Shown one piece after another: positions 15,936-24,606 of a DNA stretch of 42,266 nucleotides. How positions within the stretch are numbered: position 1 is the stretch's first letter; each line of letters opens with the position of its first letter. The notes beneath the pieces were generated by a model that was not told the origin of the DNA, made no database searches, and saw nothing but the letters and a program-made list of their open reading frames with translations. The DNA is taken from positions 1 through 42,266 of the forward strand of contig CAZXKG010000012.1 of assembly GCA_964641695.1 (NCBI GenBank), given 5' to 3'. This DNA comes from RHKX01 sp964641695. GTDB lineage: Bacteria > Actinomycetota > Thermoleophilia > Solirubrobacterales > 70-9. The translations under genes were made by a program, and so were the position numbers.

Positions 15936-17198
15936 GTGCCTGCTGCTTACAGAACTCGCCTGATCGAGAGCATTCTCGACGACTACGCGAAGGAGCTTCC
16001 AGCGCTCTCGATCGTGGGACCTCGTGCTGCCGGGAAGAGCACCACGCTCAAACGCCGCGCGTCTACGGTGGTCCGTCTGGATCGAGAGCGGGAGGCAGCC
16101 GCCTTCGCCGCCGACCCTGACGCAGCGCTCGTCGGGCTGAAGGAGCCGGTCCTGCTTGATGAGTGGCAGAACGTCCCGGGGGTCCTTGGCGCCGTACGCC
16201 GGGCGGTCGAGAACGATCCCCGCCCGAACCGGTTCCTCGTCACCGGGTCGGTCAACGCGGAGCTGGAGAACCAGGTCTGGCCCGGGACGGGCCGTTTGAC
16301 CAGAGTCTTGATGCATCCGATGACGGTCCGTGAGCAGCAGCGTGCTCTCGACGAAGAGCCGTTCATCGATCGTCTCGCAGCCGATCGACCTCCACAGGTG
16401 CCCGGCCAAACGCCAGACTTACGTGGGTACGTCGAGCTCGCCCTCCGGAGCGGTTTCCCCGATGCCGCTCTCAACATGAGTGGATCCCGGCGTGACGGTT
16501 GGCTCGAGAGCTACATCGCCGACCTGCTCACGCACGACGTCGGGGAGATCGACGGCTTGAAGGGTGTACCCCGTCGCCCCCGTCGGCGCGACGCCCAGCG
16601 TCTTCGACGCTACTTCGAGGCCTACGCGATCAACTCCGCGGGGCTCGCGACGGACAAGGCGATCTACGACGCGGCCGGCGTCAACCGACTGACCGGCGAG
16701 GCCTACGAGTTGCTCCTGGAGGATCTTTTCGTCGCGGAGAGGCTGCACCCATGGTCCTCGAATCGCCTCAAGCGCCTGGTCCAGCGTCCCAAGCGATACG
16801 TCATCGACGCGGCGCTGATGGCTGCGGTCCTACGCCTCGACGCCGCCGGTGTTCTACGGGATGGCGACGTGCTCGGGCGCTTGCTCGACACCTTCGTCGC
16901 CGCCCAGCTTCGCCCGGAGCTGACTGTGAGCAGATCCCGTCCGAGGCTCTATCACGTGCGGACCAGGGCCGGACGCCAGGAGATCGATCTCCTGGCCGAG
17001 CTCTCGAACCGGAAGCTGATCGCTTTCGAGGTCAAGGCGAGCGCGGCACCGACCAAGGGCGATGCCCGGCACCTGGCCTGGCTACGGGACAGCCAAGCAG
17101 ATGACTTCGTCCGGGGGATCGTCTTCCACACCGGCCCGCGCGTGTACGAGCTCGACGAGCGCATCATCGCTGCCCCGATAAGCACGATCTGGGGGTAG
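15936..17198 (+). CDS. AAA ATPase with DUF4143 domain
   Basis: A 420-residue member of the AAA_14/DUF4143 family, common in mobile accessory loci but without a settled function. Walker A is GPRAAGKST (Lys34), Walker B is PVLLDEWQ, and SVNAELE and GRLTRVLMHPMTV fit sensor regions. The C-terminal part ends with GRQEIDLLAELSNRKLIAFEVKAS, an ExD...ExK arrangement like a PD-(D/E)XK nuclease core. GTG 15936 is the first suitable start; AGGGGG lies 11 nt upstream. It directly follows the tandem repeats and precedes decayed gene fragments, which suggests an acquired islet. Confidence 0.88.
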   Translation: MPAAYRTRLIESILDDYAKELPALSIVGPRAAGKSTTLKRRASTVVRLDREREAAAFAADPDAALVGLKEPVLLDEWQNVPGVLGAVRRAVENDPRPNRFLVTGSVNAELENQVWPGTGRLTRVLMHPMTVREQQRALDEEPFIDRLAADRPPQVPGQTPDLRGYVELALRSGFPDAALNMSGSRRDGWLESYIADLLTHDVGEIDGLKGVPRRPRRRDAQRLRRYFEAYAINSAGLATDKAIYDAAGVNRLTGEAYELLLEDLFVAERLHPWSSNRLKRLVQRPKRYVIDAALMAAVLRLDAAGVLRDGDVLGRLLDTFVAAQLRPELTVSRSRPRLYHVRTRAGRQEIDLLAELSNRKLIAFEVKASAAPTKGDARHLAWLRDSQADDFVRGIVFHTGPRVYELDERIIAAPISTIWG

Positions 17199-17201
17199 AC
17201 C

Positions 17202-17663
17202 TCACTTGGTCGGACCGACGAGGCCACACGACCGGAACGGGCGGCGCGGGCAGCCCGTCGGCAGGCCACCTTCGACGTCGTGCCTGATGTCCCGGTCAGC
17301 GACTTCGAGCTGACCCTGGACGGCGGCAACGACGGCCTGCTTGTCAACCCTTCTACGCCCACTTCCGCGACAAGCGCCACTGCATCTGCGATCGATCCCA
17401 GGCTTGGAGCGATCGAGCGGATGACGGCAGCTCTGGGCGAGTCCGATCCCGACTCGGCGGCGAAGATCGCCCTCGCCCTCGACGATCTGGTTGCAGACCC
17501 CGGGCGGCGGCGGATCCTGATCGTCGAGATGGCGCATCTGCCGGATGCGGCGCCGGAGGAGATCCAAGGGGCGCGGAAGGGGGCGTTCAGGGCCGCGATC
17601 GCGGAGCTGCTTCGTGAGAGCGCGGACGGTTCCGCGGAACCGCGACATTCAGCTGCGGCCGTC
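17202..17663 (+). pseudogene. Chimeric gene remnants (surface-protein fragment plus TetR-like regulator)
   Basis: One open frame crosses this region but reads like joined pieces. To about 17350 it encodes ATFDVVPDVPVSDFELTLDGG, which resembles a repeated segment of large actinobacterial extracellular proteins. From about 17353 a second frame reads FYAHFRDKRH, the recognition-helix signature of TetR regulators. The original frame then resumes with a helical stretch (IERMTAALGESD, ALALDDLVADPGRRRILIVEM) like a TetR C-terminal ligand domain. The simplest reading is a deletion-fused, frameshifted pseudogene. No intact start with a ribosome binding site is seen. The alternative is a novel 183-residue protein starting at GTG 17280. 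Confidence 0.4.
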
Positions 17664-18674
17664 CTAGGCACCGTCCTTCTTCGCCCGGCTTGGCTGAACG
17701 CGCTTGGCCTCGCCCTTCTGCTTGCGGAAGTGCGGCGGCCAGGGGGCATCGCCGAGGCCCTTCTCCTCGTCCTCGGCGGCGAGCGCCAGCAGCTTCTCGA
17801 GGCTGCCCGCGTGCTCGTCGATCGCCGCTGAGGGGTCCCCCTTCTCGGCGATCCGCTCCGGCACCGTCGAGATCGTCAGCTCCGCGGGGTCGACGTCCGA
17901 CACCTCGTCCCACTCCAGCGGGCAGCTCACCTTCGCGTCCGGCACCGGCCGTACCGAGTAGGCGGAGGCGACGGTCCGGTCGCGCGCGTTCTGGTTGTAG
18001 TCGATGAAGACGCCGTGACGCTCCTCCTTCCACCACTTGCTCGTGGCCTGCTCCGGCACCCGCCGTTCGACCTCGCGGGCGAGCGCCAGCGCCGCGCGGC
18101 GCACGTCGTCGAAGTCCCACCTCGGCTCCAGGCGGACGTTGACGTGGATCCCGCGGCTGCCGCTGGTCTTCGGGAAGCCGACCAGGTCGTGATCGACCAG
18201 CACGTCGCGCACGACCATCGCCACCTCCCGCACCTCGGCGAAGCCGACCTCCGGCGTCGGGTCCAAGTCGACGCGAAGCTCGTCCGGATGGTCGAGGTCG
18301 TCGCGTCGGCACGGCCACGGGTTGAAGTCGATCACCCCGAGGTTCACCGCCCAGACCAGGTGTGCCGCGTCGTTGGCGCAGAGCTCGCGGGCGGAGCGGC
18401 CGCTCGGGAAGTGGACGGTCGCCGACTCGAGCCAGTCGGGAGCGCCCTTGGGGATCCGCTTCTGGAAGAAGAACTCCCCGGCCGCGCCGTCGACGAAGCG
18501 CTTCAGCGTGGTCGGCCGGTCGCGGAGGTGGATCAGCGTCGCGTCGGCGACCGCGAGGTAGTACTCGGCCAGGTCCCGCTTGGTGATCCCGAGCTCGGGG
18601 AAGAAGACCTTGCTCGGGCTGGAGAGCCGGACCTCTCTGCCCGCGGCCTCGATCTCGATCGCCTCCTTGGCCAC
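17664..18674 (-). CDS. LigD-type DNA polymerase/primase domain protein
   Basis: A 336-residue stand-alone polymerase of the archaeo-eukaryotic primase fold, equal to the polymerase domain of bacterial LigD. It shows SSPSKVFFPELGITKRDLAEYY, FVDGAAGEFFFQKRIP, the metal-binding aspartates in DELRVDLDPTP (D136, D138), KTSGSRGIHVNV, and VFIDYNQNARDRT. It would fill gaps or add ribonucleotides in end joining, with LigC as the matching ligase. The C-terminus is Lys-rich. GTG 18674 is the start; the upstream in-frame codons run into the TAG that ends the CAP gene, so the two are probably cotranscribed. No Ku gene is in the window. Confidence 0.92.
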   Translation of the reverse strand: MAKEAIEIEAAGREVRLSSPSKVFFPELGITKRDLAEYYLAVADATLIHLRDRPTTLKRFVDGAAGEFFFQKRIPKGAPDWLESATVHFPSGRSARELCANDAAHLVWAVNLGVIDFNPWPCRRDDLDHPDELRVDLDPTPEVGFAEVREVAMVVRDVLVDHDLVGFPKTSGSRGIHVNVRLEPRWDFDDVRRAALALAREVERRVPEQATSKWWKEERHGVFIDYNQNARDRTVASAYSVRPVPDAKVSCPLEWDEVSDVDPAELTISTVPERIAEKGDPSAAIDEHAGSLEKLLALAAEDEEKGLGDAPWPPHFRKQKGEAKRVQPSRAKKDGA

Positions 18675-18713
18675 CTCGACAGCGTAGTCGGCCTGCAGCG
18701 CCTGCTCGCGGAC

Positions 18714-19259
18714 CTACTTCCGCGGCTTGGCGGCCGCGAACATCTGCGTGATCGCTACTCCCAGGCGCGGCCCGACCGAGATCCCGATGCCGGTGGCCTT
18801 GTAGCCGCCGGACCGCATCGTCTGGGCGTGGGGGGCGCTGCCCTTCCACATCTTGAAGAGGTCCTTCGGGCTGACGTTGCCCGTGTGGTAGGCGACGTTC
18901 TCGGCGACGCAGCCCGAGCATCTGAGTCCGGCCCTGCGCGCGCGGCTGGAGGGATCGCCGTCGCCGATGCCGCTGTGGCCGAGCACCCCGACGCGCTCCA
19001 TGTGGCGCGAGTGCTTGCCGGCGGCCTCGGAGAGCCTGCCGTCACGCTTCAGGGGGCGCTTGCCGCGCTTGGCCCGGAAGTTGTTGACCAGGCAGATCAT
19101 GCTCCGCTTCGCGCGCTTGACGTTCTTCTTCTTGATGTTCTTCCCGGCGGCGTTGCAGTTCGCGGCCTCTGCCGGAGCGGGATGGGCGAGAGGTCCGAAC
19201 GTAACTGCGGCCAGTGCGGCCAGCGTGAGAAGCGTCGCCGGGAGGCTGAGCTTCAACAT
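18714..19259 (-). CDS. Secreted CAP-domain (SCP/PR1-like) protein
   Basis: A 181-residue exported protein. The signal peptide MLKLSLPATLLTLAALAAV...APAEA ends near residue 32. The mature part has a basic segment (KNIKKKNVKRAKR) and a CAP domain: CLVNNFRAKRGKRPLKRDGRLSEAAGKHS, the histidine-bearing HSRHM and LGHSG, CVAENVAY, and a final TGIGIS. Four cysteines may form disulfides. CAP proteins act outside the cell, but their activity is mostly unknown. The ATG at 19259 is supported by TATCGT 8 nt upstream. It lies between pyruvate kinase and the polymerase gene. Confidence 0.88.
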   Translation of the reverse strand: MLKLSLPATLLTLAALAAVTFGPLAHPAPAEAANCNAAGKNIKKKNVKRAKRSMICLVNNFRAKRGKRPLKRDGRLSEAAGKHSRHMERVGVLGHSGIGDGDPSSRARRAGLRCSGCVAENVAYHTGNVSPKDLFKMWKGSAPHAQTMRSGGYKATGIGISVGPRLGVAITQMFAAAKPRK

Positions 19260-19267
19260 GCGCGACG

Positions 19268-19273
19268 ACGATA
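19268..19273 (-). promoter_or_regulatory. Possible -10 of leaderless CAP-protein transcript
   Basis: On the minus strand TATCGT lies 8 nt before the ATG at 19259. Confidence 0.4.
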
Positions 19274-19323
19274 CACACCGCCGCGGCCGGGCTCTGTGCG
19301 CCTCGCCGCACAACGGCACGCGA

Positions 19324-20751
19324 CTACTCCGGGACGCGGTGGATCTCGAAGAGGTTCGTGCCGAGCTTCTGCTCAGGCAGGCCCGAGGTGATCGCGATCA
19401 GCTCGCCCGGCTTGGCTACGCCCTCGCGCCGGGCGATCGCGGCGCATTCGCCGAGCAGGTCGCGAAGGTCGCCCCAATCAGCGTGGAGGACGCATCGCAC
19501 GCCGAAGAGCAGGTTCAGCCGTCGCACGGTCTCGATCCGGCGGGAGACGGCGAGAATCGGGACCTGCGGCCGCATGGCGCTGACGATCCGCGCCGTCCGC
19601 CCGCTCGTGGTCGGCACCACGATCGCCGCCAGACCCAGCCGGTAGGTCGACCCGACCGCCCCCTGGGCGACCGCGGTCGCGACGTCGCCGCCGTCGACGT
19701 CGACGCGGTTGAGCAGCCACTCGCCGTAGGGAAGGTCGAGCTCGGTCTGCCGTGCCACCCGGTCCATCGTCGCGACCGCCTCGACCGGGTGATCCCCGAT
19801 CGCCGTCTCCTCCGAGAGCATGACCGCGTCGGTTCCGTCGTGGATCGCGTTCGCGACGTCGGTCACCTCGGCTCGGGTCGGTCGGTCGCTCAGCACCATC
19901 GAGGCGAGCATCTGGGTCGCCGTGATCGCCGGCTTCGCCTGCCTGCCGGCGACCGCGATCAGGCGTTTCTGGGCGGCCGGGACCGCCTCGATCGGCAACT
20001 CGATCCCGAGATCTCCGCGGGCCACCATGATCCCGCTGGTCGCCGCCGCCACGATCTCCACCGCGTTCTCGGCCGCCTGCGGCTTCTCGATCTTCGCGAT
20101 CACCGGGATGTCGGCACCGCGCTCGGCGATCCGCTCGATCACCGGCTCGAGGTCGTCGGCGTTGCGGACGAAGGAGACGGCGAGCAGGTCGATCTCCTGC
20201 TCGATCGCGAAGTCGACCCAGCGCATGTCGGCGGCGCCGATCGCGGGCATGCCCTGGACGCTGCCGGGAAGGTTGACGCCCTGGTGGGAGGCGATCCGTC
20301 CACCCGCCTCGATCGCGCAGCGCACCGAGTCGGAGTCGACCTCGAGCGCGCGCAGCCGGATCCGGCCGTCGGCGAGGAAGATCGGATCTCCCTCGCGGAC
20401 AGCCGCGGGCAGGCCCTCCCAGCCGACGGGAAGAAGCTCGCGGGTCCCCATCAGCGCCTCGGTGGTCAGGGTCAGCTCGTGTCCGCGCTCGATCTCGACG
20501 AACCCGTTCTCGATCTCGTCCAGGCGCAGCTTCGGTCCCGGCAGGTCGCCGAGCACGCCGACCCACTTGCCCATCAGCTCGCCCGCCGCGCGGATCCGTT
20601 GCACGTTCTCGGCGTGGCTCGTCTCGTCCCCGTGGGAGAAGTTGAGGCGGAACACATCGGCGCCGGCGGAGATCAGCCGTTCGAGCATCTGCGGCGAGCG
20701 GGACGCGGGTCCGACGGTGGCGACGATCTTGGTGCGGCGGTGATCGGCCAT
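19324..20751 (-). CDS. pyk: Pyruvate kinase
   Basis: A 475-residue glycolytic enzyme converting phosphoenolpyruvate and ADP to pyruvate and ATP. TKIVATVGPASRS opens the barrel, LNFSHGD follows, IAKIEKPQA holds the catalytic Lys220 and the metal ligand Glu222, and GIMVARGDLGIELP is the family signature. The C-terminal allosteric-type domain ends TSGLPEQKLGTNLFEIHRV. Its ATG overlaps the stop of the P-type ATPase by one base (TGATG), so it is probably translated from the same message. Confidence 0.96.
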   Translation of the reverse strand: MADHRRTKIVATVGPASRSPQMLERLISAGADVFRLNFSHGDETSHAENVQRIRAAGELMGKWVGVLGDLPGPKLRLDEIENGFVEIERGHELTLTTEALMGTRELLPVGWEGLPAAVREGDPIFLADGRIRLRALEVDSDSVRCAIEAGGRIASHQGVNLPGSVQGMPAIGAADMRWVDFAIEQEIDLLAVSFVRNADDLEPVIERIAERGADIPVIAKIEKPQAAENAVEIVAAATSGIMVARGDLGIELPIEAVPAAQKRLIAVAGRQAKPAITATQMLASMVLSDRPTRAEVTDVANAIHDGTDAVMLSEETAIGDHPVEAVATMDRVARQTELDLPYGEWLLNRVDVDGGDVATAVAQGAVGSTYRLGLAAIVVPTTSGRTARIVSAMRPQVPILAVSRRIETVRRLNLLFGVRCVLHADWGDLRDLLGECAAIARREGVAKPGELIAITSGLPEQKLGTNLFEIHRVPE

Positions 20752-23243
20752 CAGCCGGCCCTCCCGACGCCGTGGGTCGCCTCGGGCATCGCCACACCGA
20801 AGTCGTCCCCGCCGCCGTCGGGCTCGTCGGGGACCTCGAGCCGCTGGATGTAGGGGAGGCGCCAGAGCGCGCTGGCCGCGACGAGTCCGGCCGCGACCGA
20901 GAGCATGCAGACGAACCACTGACCGGCGCTGAGGAGCTCGAGCTCGAAGAACGACCGCAGCGGGCCGATCGCCAGGAACGCCGCGTAGAGCGCGCCGAGC
21001 GCCGAGACCATCGCCAGCATGTAGCCCTGGATCGCGATGTGCTCCCGCCCCGGACCGCGCTCGAGTAGGAGGATGAAGGCGAGGCCGAGGACGATCAGGG
21101 TCGTGGTAGCGGCCGTCCTGCCCTCGTTGAGCGTCCCCCCGAAGACCCCGTCGACGAGGGCGAACGACAGCAGGGAGCCGATCCCGATCCCGATCCCGGC
21201 CGGGACCGCGAACGCGGCGAGCGCCCGCAGCAGCCGTCCCCTGTAGAGCGGGCCTTCGCTCGGCGCGAGCGCGAGCACGAACGACGGGATCCCGATCGTC
21301 AGCAGGGCTGCGACGGTGAGCTGTCTCGGCAGGAAGGGGAAGGTGAAGCCGATCAGCGCCGCGGCCACGATCAGCACCCCGGCGTAGACCGTCTTGGTCA
21401 GATAGAGGCGGCCGAGCCGGTGGATGTTGCGCGCGATCCGCCGGCCCTCGGCGACCGCCCGGGGCAGCATCGAGAACTCGTCCCGGAGCAGGACGATGTC
21501 GGCGATCCCCTTCGTGATCGCGGATCCGCTTCCCATCGCCACCGCCAAGCGGGCTTGCTTGAGCGCCGGCACGTCGTTGACACCGTCGCCGATCATCGCT
21601 GTGAATCTTCCCGCTCGGGAGAGCGCCGCCACCAGCGCCTTCTTCTGCTCGGGGGTGATCCTGCAGAAGATCGTGTTCTGCTTTGCGATGTCGCCGAGCT
21701 GCGCCGGATCCTCGGGCAGATCGGGACCCTCGACGACGCCGGCGTCCTCGGGCACGCCGAGCGCGTGCGCGACCGCCGTCACCGTCTGCCGCGCGTCGCC
21801 CGAGATCAGCTTCAGATCGACGTCCTGGGAGCGCATGAACGCGATCGTCTCCTCGGCATCGGGGCGGAGCGTCTCGGCCAGCACGACCAGCGCGACCGGG
21901 GTAAGCCGCGGAGCGGGCTCGTTAGCCGGGTCCTCCGGCAGCCCACCTCGCGCCTCGGCGAAGGCGAGCACGCGATTCCCCCACCCCGACTCCTCGTCCA
22001 GTCGTGCGGCCATCGCGGGATCGAGGGAGAGGGCGCCAGAGCCGATCAGCACATCCGGTGCGCCGATCACGAAGCTGCGTTCCGCCCCTCCGGTGTCGGG
22101 GGAGAGCGTCATCCCACTCCACTTCCAGGCGGAGGAGAACGGGACCTCGGCGCTGACCGACAGAGCGCGAGCGGGGAAAGCCTCCGCGATCGTCTCCAGC
22201 GTCCGGTTGCGCTCCCCGGCCGACGCGGCGAAGCGGCCGAGCAGATCCTCGGTGTCGGCGCGCGAGCCGCTGTCGTCGGGAACCACCACGTGGAGCAGCT
22301 CGAGCGTGCCGTCGGTGAGCGTGCCGGTCTTGTCGACGCAGATCGTGTCGACCGCGGCCAGCGCCTCGGTCGCGCTCATCTGCTGCACCAGCGTGTTCAT
22401 CCGCGCCAGCCGGACGGCCGCGACCGCGAGGGTGACGCTCATCAGCAGGACGAGACCCTCGGGGACGAGCGTGATCAGCCCGGCGGTGGCGGTCTGAGCG
22501 GCTTCGGTGAACTCGACCCCGCGGGCGACGAAGCCGATCAACATCACCAGCGCCATCGGAACGAGCAGGATCGAGGTCGCCCAGAGGATCCGGTTGACCT
22601 CCACCTGCAGCGGCGAGAGGGCGTGACGGAACTGGCGCGCCTCCCCGGCGATCCGCTCCGCGTAGGAGTCCTCACGAACCGCCTCGACCTCGTAGAGGCC
22701 GGAGCCGGACACGCAGAAGGAGCCGGAGAGGACCTCATCGCCACCGCGCTTACCGATCCCGTCCGACTCACCGGTCAGCAGCGACTCGTCTACGGTCAGC
22801 CCGCGCGAGGAGATCACCGTGCCGTCGGCGACGAGCTGATCGCCGGGCTCGATCCGAACCACGTCGCCGGGGACGATCTCCGCCGCCAGCAGCTCGACCG
22901 GTCGACCGTCGCGGATCGCCTCCGCGCGGGGAGCGACGAGCAGGGCGAGCTCGTCGAGCGTCTCCTTCGCCTTGACCTCCTGGCGTATCCCGATCGCCGT
23001 GTTGAGGATCGCGATCACCCCGAACAGCGCGTCCGCCCAGAGGCCTTGGCTGAGGATCAGGACGAAGAAGACGAGGATGATCCCGTTGAACAGCGTCAGC
23101 GTGTTCGCGAGGACGATCGAGCGGATCGAGCGGCTGGTCTCGTCCCGGGGGGGACCGAGCTCGCGCAGGCGCCGGGCCGCCTCGGCCTCGGTGAGTCCCT
23201 CGCCACCGCCGAGCTCTGCAGTCGTCTGGTCCACCGCGGCCAT
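20751..23243 (-). CDS. Cation-transporting P-type ATPase, CtpE-like
   Basis: An 830-residue P-type ATPase. The actuator loop has LTGESDGIGK, the phosphorylated Asp304 is in CVDKTGTLTDG, and the hinge is MIGDGVNDVPALKQA. Helix 4 reads ITLVPEGLVLLMSVTLAV; the PEGLVLL form resembles mycobacterial CtpE, linked to calcium uptake, more than the heavy-metal CPx pumps. About ten transmembrane helices are present, with no N-terminal metal-binding domain. The ion is therefore probably Ca2+ or another hard cation; this is inference. GGGAGG lies about 13 nt before the ATG. It is divergent from the F420 oxidoreductase across the palindrome array and is coupled to pyk. Confidence 0.9.
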   Translation of the reverse strand: MAAVDQTTAELGGGEGLTEAEAARRLRELGPPRDETSRSIRSIVLANTLTLFNGIILVFFVLILSQGLWADALFGVIAILNTAIGIRQEVKAKETLDELALLVAPRAEAIRDGRPVELLAAEIVPGDVVRIEPGDQLVADGTVISSRGLTVDESLLTGESDGIGKRGGDEVLSGSFCVSGSGLYEVEAVREDSYAERIAGEARQFRHALSPLQVEVNRILWATSILLVPMALVMLIGFVARGVEFTEAAQTATAGLITLVPEGLVLLMSVTLAVAAVRLARMNTLVQQMSATEALAAVDTICVDKTGTLTDGTLELLHVVVPDDSGSRADTEDLLGRFAASAGERNRTLETIAEAFPARALSVSAEVPFSSAWKWSGMTLSPDTGGAERSFVIGAPDVLIGSGALSLDPAMAARLDEESGWGNRVLAFAEARGGLPEDPANEPAPRLTPVALVVLAETLRPDAEETIAFMRSQDVDLKLISGDARQTVTAVAHALGVPEDAGVVEGPDLPEDPAQLGDIAKQNTIFCRITPEQKKALVAALSRAGRFTAMIGDGVNDVPALKQARLAVAMGSGSAITKGIADIVLLRDEFSMLPRAVAEGRRIARNIHRLGRLYLTKTVYAGVLIVAAALIGFTFPFLPRQLTVAALLTIGIPSFVLALAPSEGPLYRGRLLRALAAFAVPAGIGIGIGSLLSFALVDGVFGGTLNEGRTAATTTLIVLGLAFILLLERGPGREHIAIQGYMLAMVSALGALYAAFLAIGPLRSFFELELLSAGQWFVCMLSVAAGLVAASALWRLPYIQRLEVPDEPDGGGDDFGVAMPEATHGVGRAG

Positions 23244-23359
23244 CTATACAGAATGAACCTCCCGTCTCCGTCATCGTGCGGCGGGGGCTCCCGAAGCCGC
23301 CGCGATCACCCGAACCGGGGGTCGGATCCCCGCCGTTCCGCGCTCCGTGGCTACCCGAC

Positions 23360-23468
23360 GGGAACGTTCCCCTCGATTCCGCTGCCCTCACGACGGGAAC
23401 GTTTCCGTTGCCCACGACCGGAAACGTGCCCGTCGACGTCCCCCCTCGTCACGAGGGCAACGTTTCCG
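23360..23468. promoter_or_regulatory. Four AACGTT-centred palindromes in a divergent promoter region
   Basis: Four related sites have centres at 23365/66, 23400/01, 23425/26 and 23461/62 (spacings 35, 25 and 36 bp). Site 1 is a perfect GGGAACGTTCCC. The others are GGGAACGTTTCCG, CGGAAACGTGCCCG and GGGCAACGTTTCCG. Site 4 covers the -35 position of the F420 oxidoreductase promoter (-10 TAGGGT at 23480-23485). This looks like a cluster of operator sites for one dimeric regulator. Confidence 0.65.
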
Positions 23469-23479
23469 TGGCGCCCCGG

Positions 23480-23485
23480 TAGGGT
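23480..23485 (+). promoter_or_regulatory. Possible -10 of leaderless F420 oxidoreductase transcript
   Basis: TAGGGT ends 8 nt before the ATG at 23494 and supports that start over an upstream in-frame start that would translate the palindrome array. Confidence 0.4.
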
Positions 23486-23493
23486 GCGCCACT

Positions 23494-24549
23494 ATGGCAC
23501 CGAAACTGGGAATCAACCTTGGCTACTGGGGGATCGGTCCCCAGGGCCAGGATGCTGTCGAACTGGTCAAGCTCGCCGAGGACTCCGGCTACGAATCGGT
23601 CTGGGTGGCGGAGAGCTACGGCTCCGACGTCGTCTCGGTCCTTGCCTGGCTCGCCGCGCAGACCGAGAAGATCAAGCTCGGGGCGGCGATCATGCAGGTA
23701 CCGGCACGCCCGCCCGCGGCCGCGGCGATGGCGGGCGCGACGATCGACATGCTGTCGAACGGTCGCTTCATCTTCGGCTTCGGGCCCTCGGGGCCGCAGG
23801 TCTCGGAGGGGTGGTACGGAGTTCCGTACGCCAAGCCGTGGGGCCGCACCCGCGAGTACATCGAGGTCGTGCGCGAGATCATCGCCCGCGGGGGCCCGCT
23901 CGTTCACGAGGGCGAGCACTACCAGCTGCCGATGCCCGGCGGGACCGGTCAGGGCAAGGCGCTGAAGCTCAACTTCCACCCGCTCCGCAACGAGATCCCC
24001 GTGTTCGTCGGCGCGATCGGCCGCAAGTCGGTCGAGATGGCGGCCGAGGTCTGCGACGGCTGGATCCCGATCTTCTTCAGCCCGGACGCGTTCGAGGAGA
24101 CCTGGGGCGAGCATCTGGAGGCGGGGTTCGCCAAGGGCGGGCGCAGCCGCTCCGATCTCGAGGTGAGCCCCTCGATCCAGGTGGCGATCGACGGCGACCT
24201 CGAGGCCGCCCGCAACGTCGTCAAGGCGGGGCTGTTGCTCTACCTGGGGGGGATGGGCAGTCGTGAGACCAACTTCTACGTCGATCTCGCCTGCCGATTC
24301 GGCTTCGAGGAGGCGGCGCTCGAGGTGCAGTCGCTCTTCCTCGACGGCAAGCGCGACGAGGCTTTCGGGGCGATCCCCGACGAGCTGGTCGACGCGACGT
24401 CGCTGGTCGGGACCGAGGACGAGGTCCGCTCCAGGCTTCAGCGGTTCACGGCCGTGGGGATCGACCGGCTGATCTGCTCGCCGGTCCATCTCGACCCGGC
24501 CGAGCGCAGCCACACCGTGCAGCGGCTCGCCACGATCGTCGACGGCTGA
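23494..24549 (+). CDS. LLM-class F420-dependent oxidoreductase
   Basis: A 351-residue luciferase-like monooxygenase-fold enzyme of the F420-dependent branch, with MAPKLGINLGYWGIG at the start, AEDSGYESVWVAESYGSD, the ARPPAAAAMAGATIDMLSNG cofactor loop, and GRFIFGFGPSGPQVSEGWYG. It resembles mycobacterial Rv3520c-like proteins, which reduce or oxidise unknown small molecules with F420. There is no neighbouring F420 biosynthesis gene. It stands alone on the plus strand behind a distinctive operator-like array, so its expression is probably under specific control. Confidence 0.9.
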   Translation: MAPKLGINLGYWGIGPQGQDAVELVKLAEDSGYESVWVAESYGSDVVSVLAWLAAQTEKIKLGAAIMQVPARPPAAAAMAGATIDMLSNGRFIFGFGPSGPQVSEGWYGVPYAKPWGRTREYIEVVREIIARGGPLVHEGEHYQLPMPGGTGQGKALKLNFHPLRNEIPVFVGAIGRKSVEMAAEVCDGWIPIFFSPDAFEETWGEHLEAGFAKGGRSRSDLEVSPSIQVAIDGDLEAARNVVKAGLLLYLGGMGSRETNFYVDLACRFGFEEAALEVQSLFLDGKRDEAFGAIPDELVDATSLVGTEDEVRSRLQRFTAVGIDRLICSPVHLDPAERSHTVQRLATIVDG

Positions 24550-24594
24550 GGGCAAGCTCATCCCGACGGTGCCCTCTGACCCCCGCGGACGGGG

Positions 24595-24600
24595 TATAAC
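24595..24600 (+). promoter_or_regulatory. Possible -10 of kinase gene
   Basis: TATAAC lies 6 nt before the ATG at 24607. GGAG inside the short spacer is too close to act as a normal ribosome binding site, so a leaderless message is likely. Confidence 0.45.
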
Positions 24601-24606
24601 GGAGCG

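Noticed and set aside
23347..23493. A longer N-terminus for the F420 oxidoreductase
   Set aside because: It would translate the palindrome array into Arg/Pro-rich sequence; the protein family starts at MAPKLGINLG, with a promoter hexamer just upstream.
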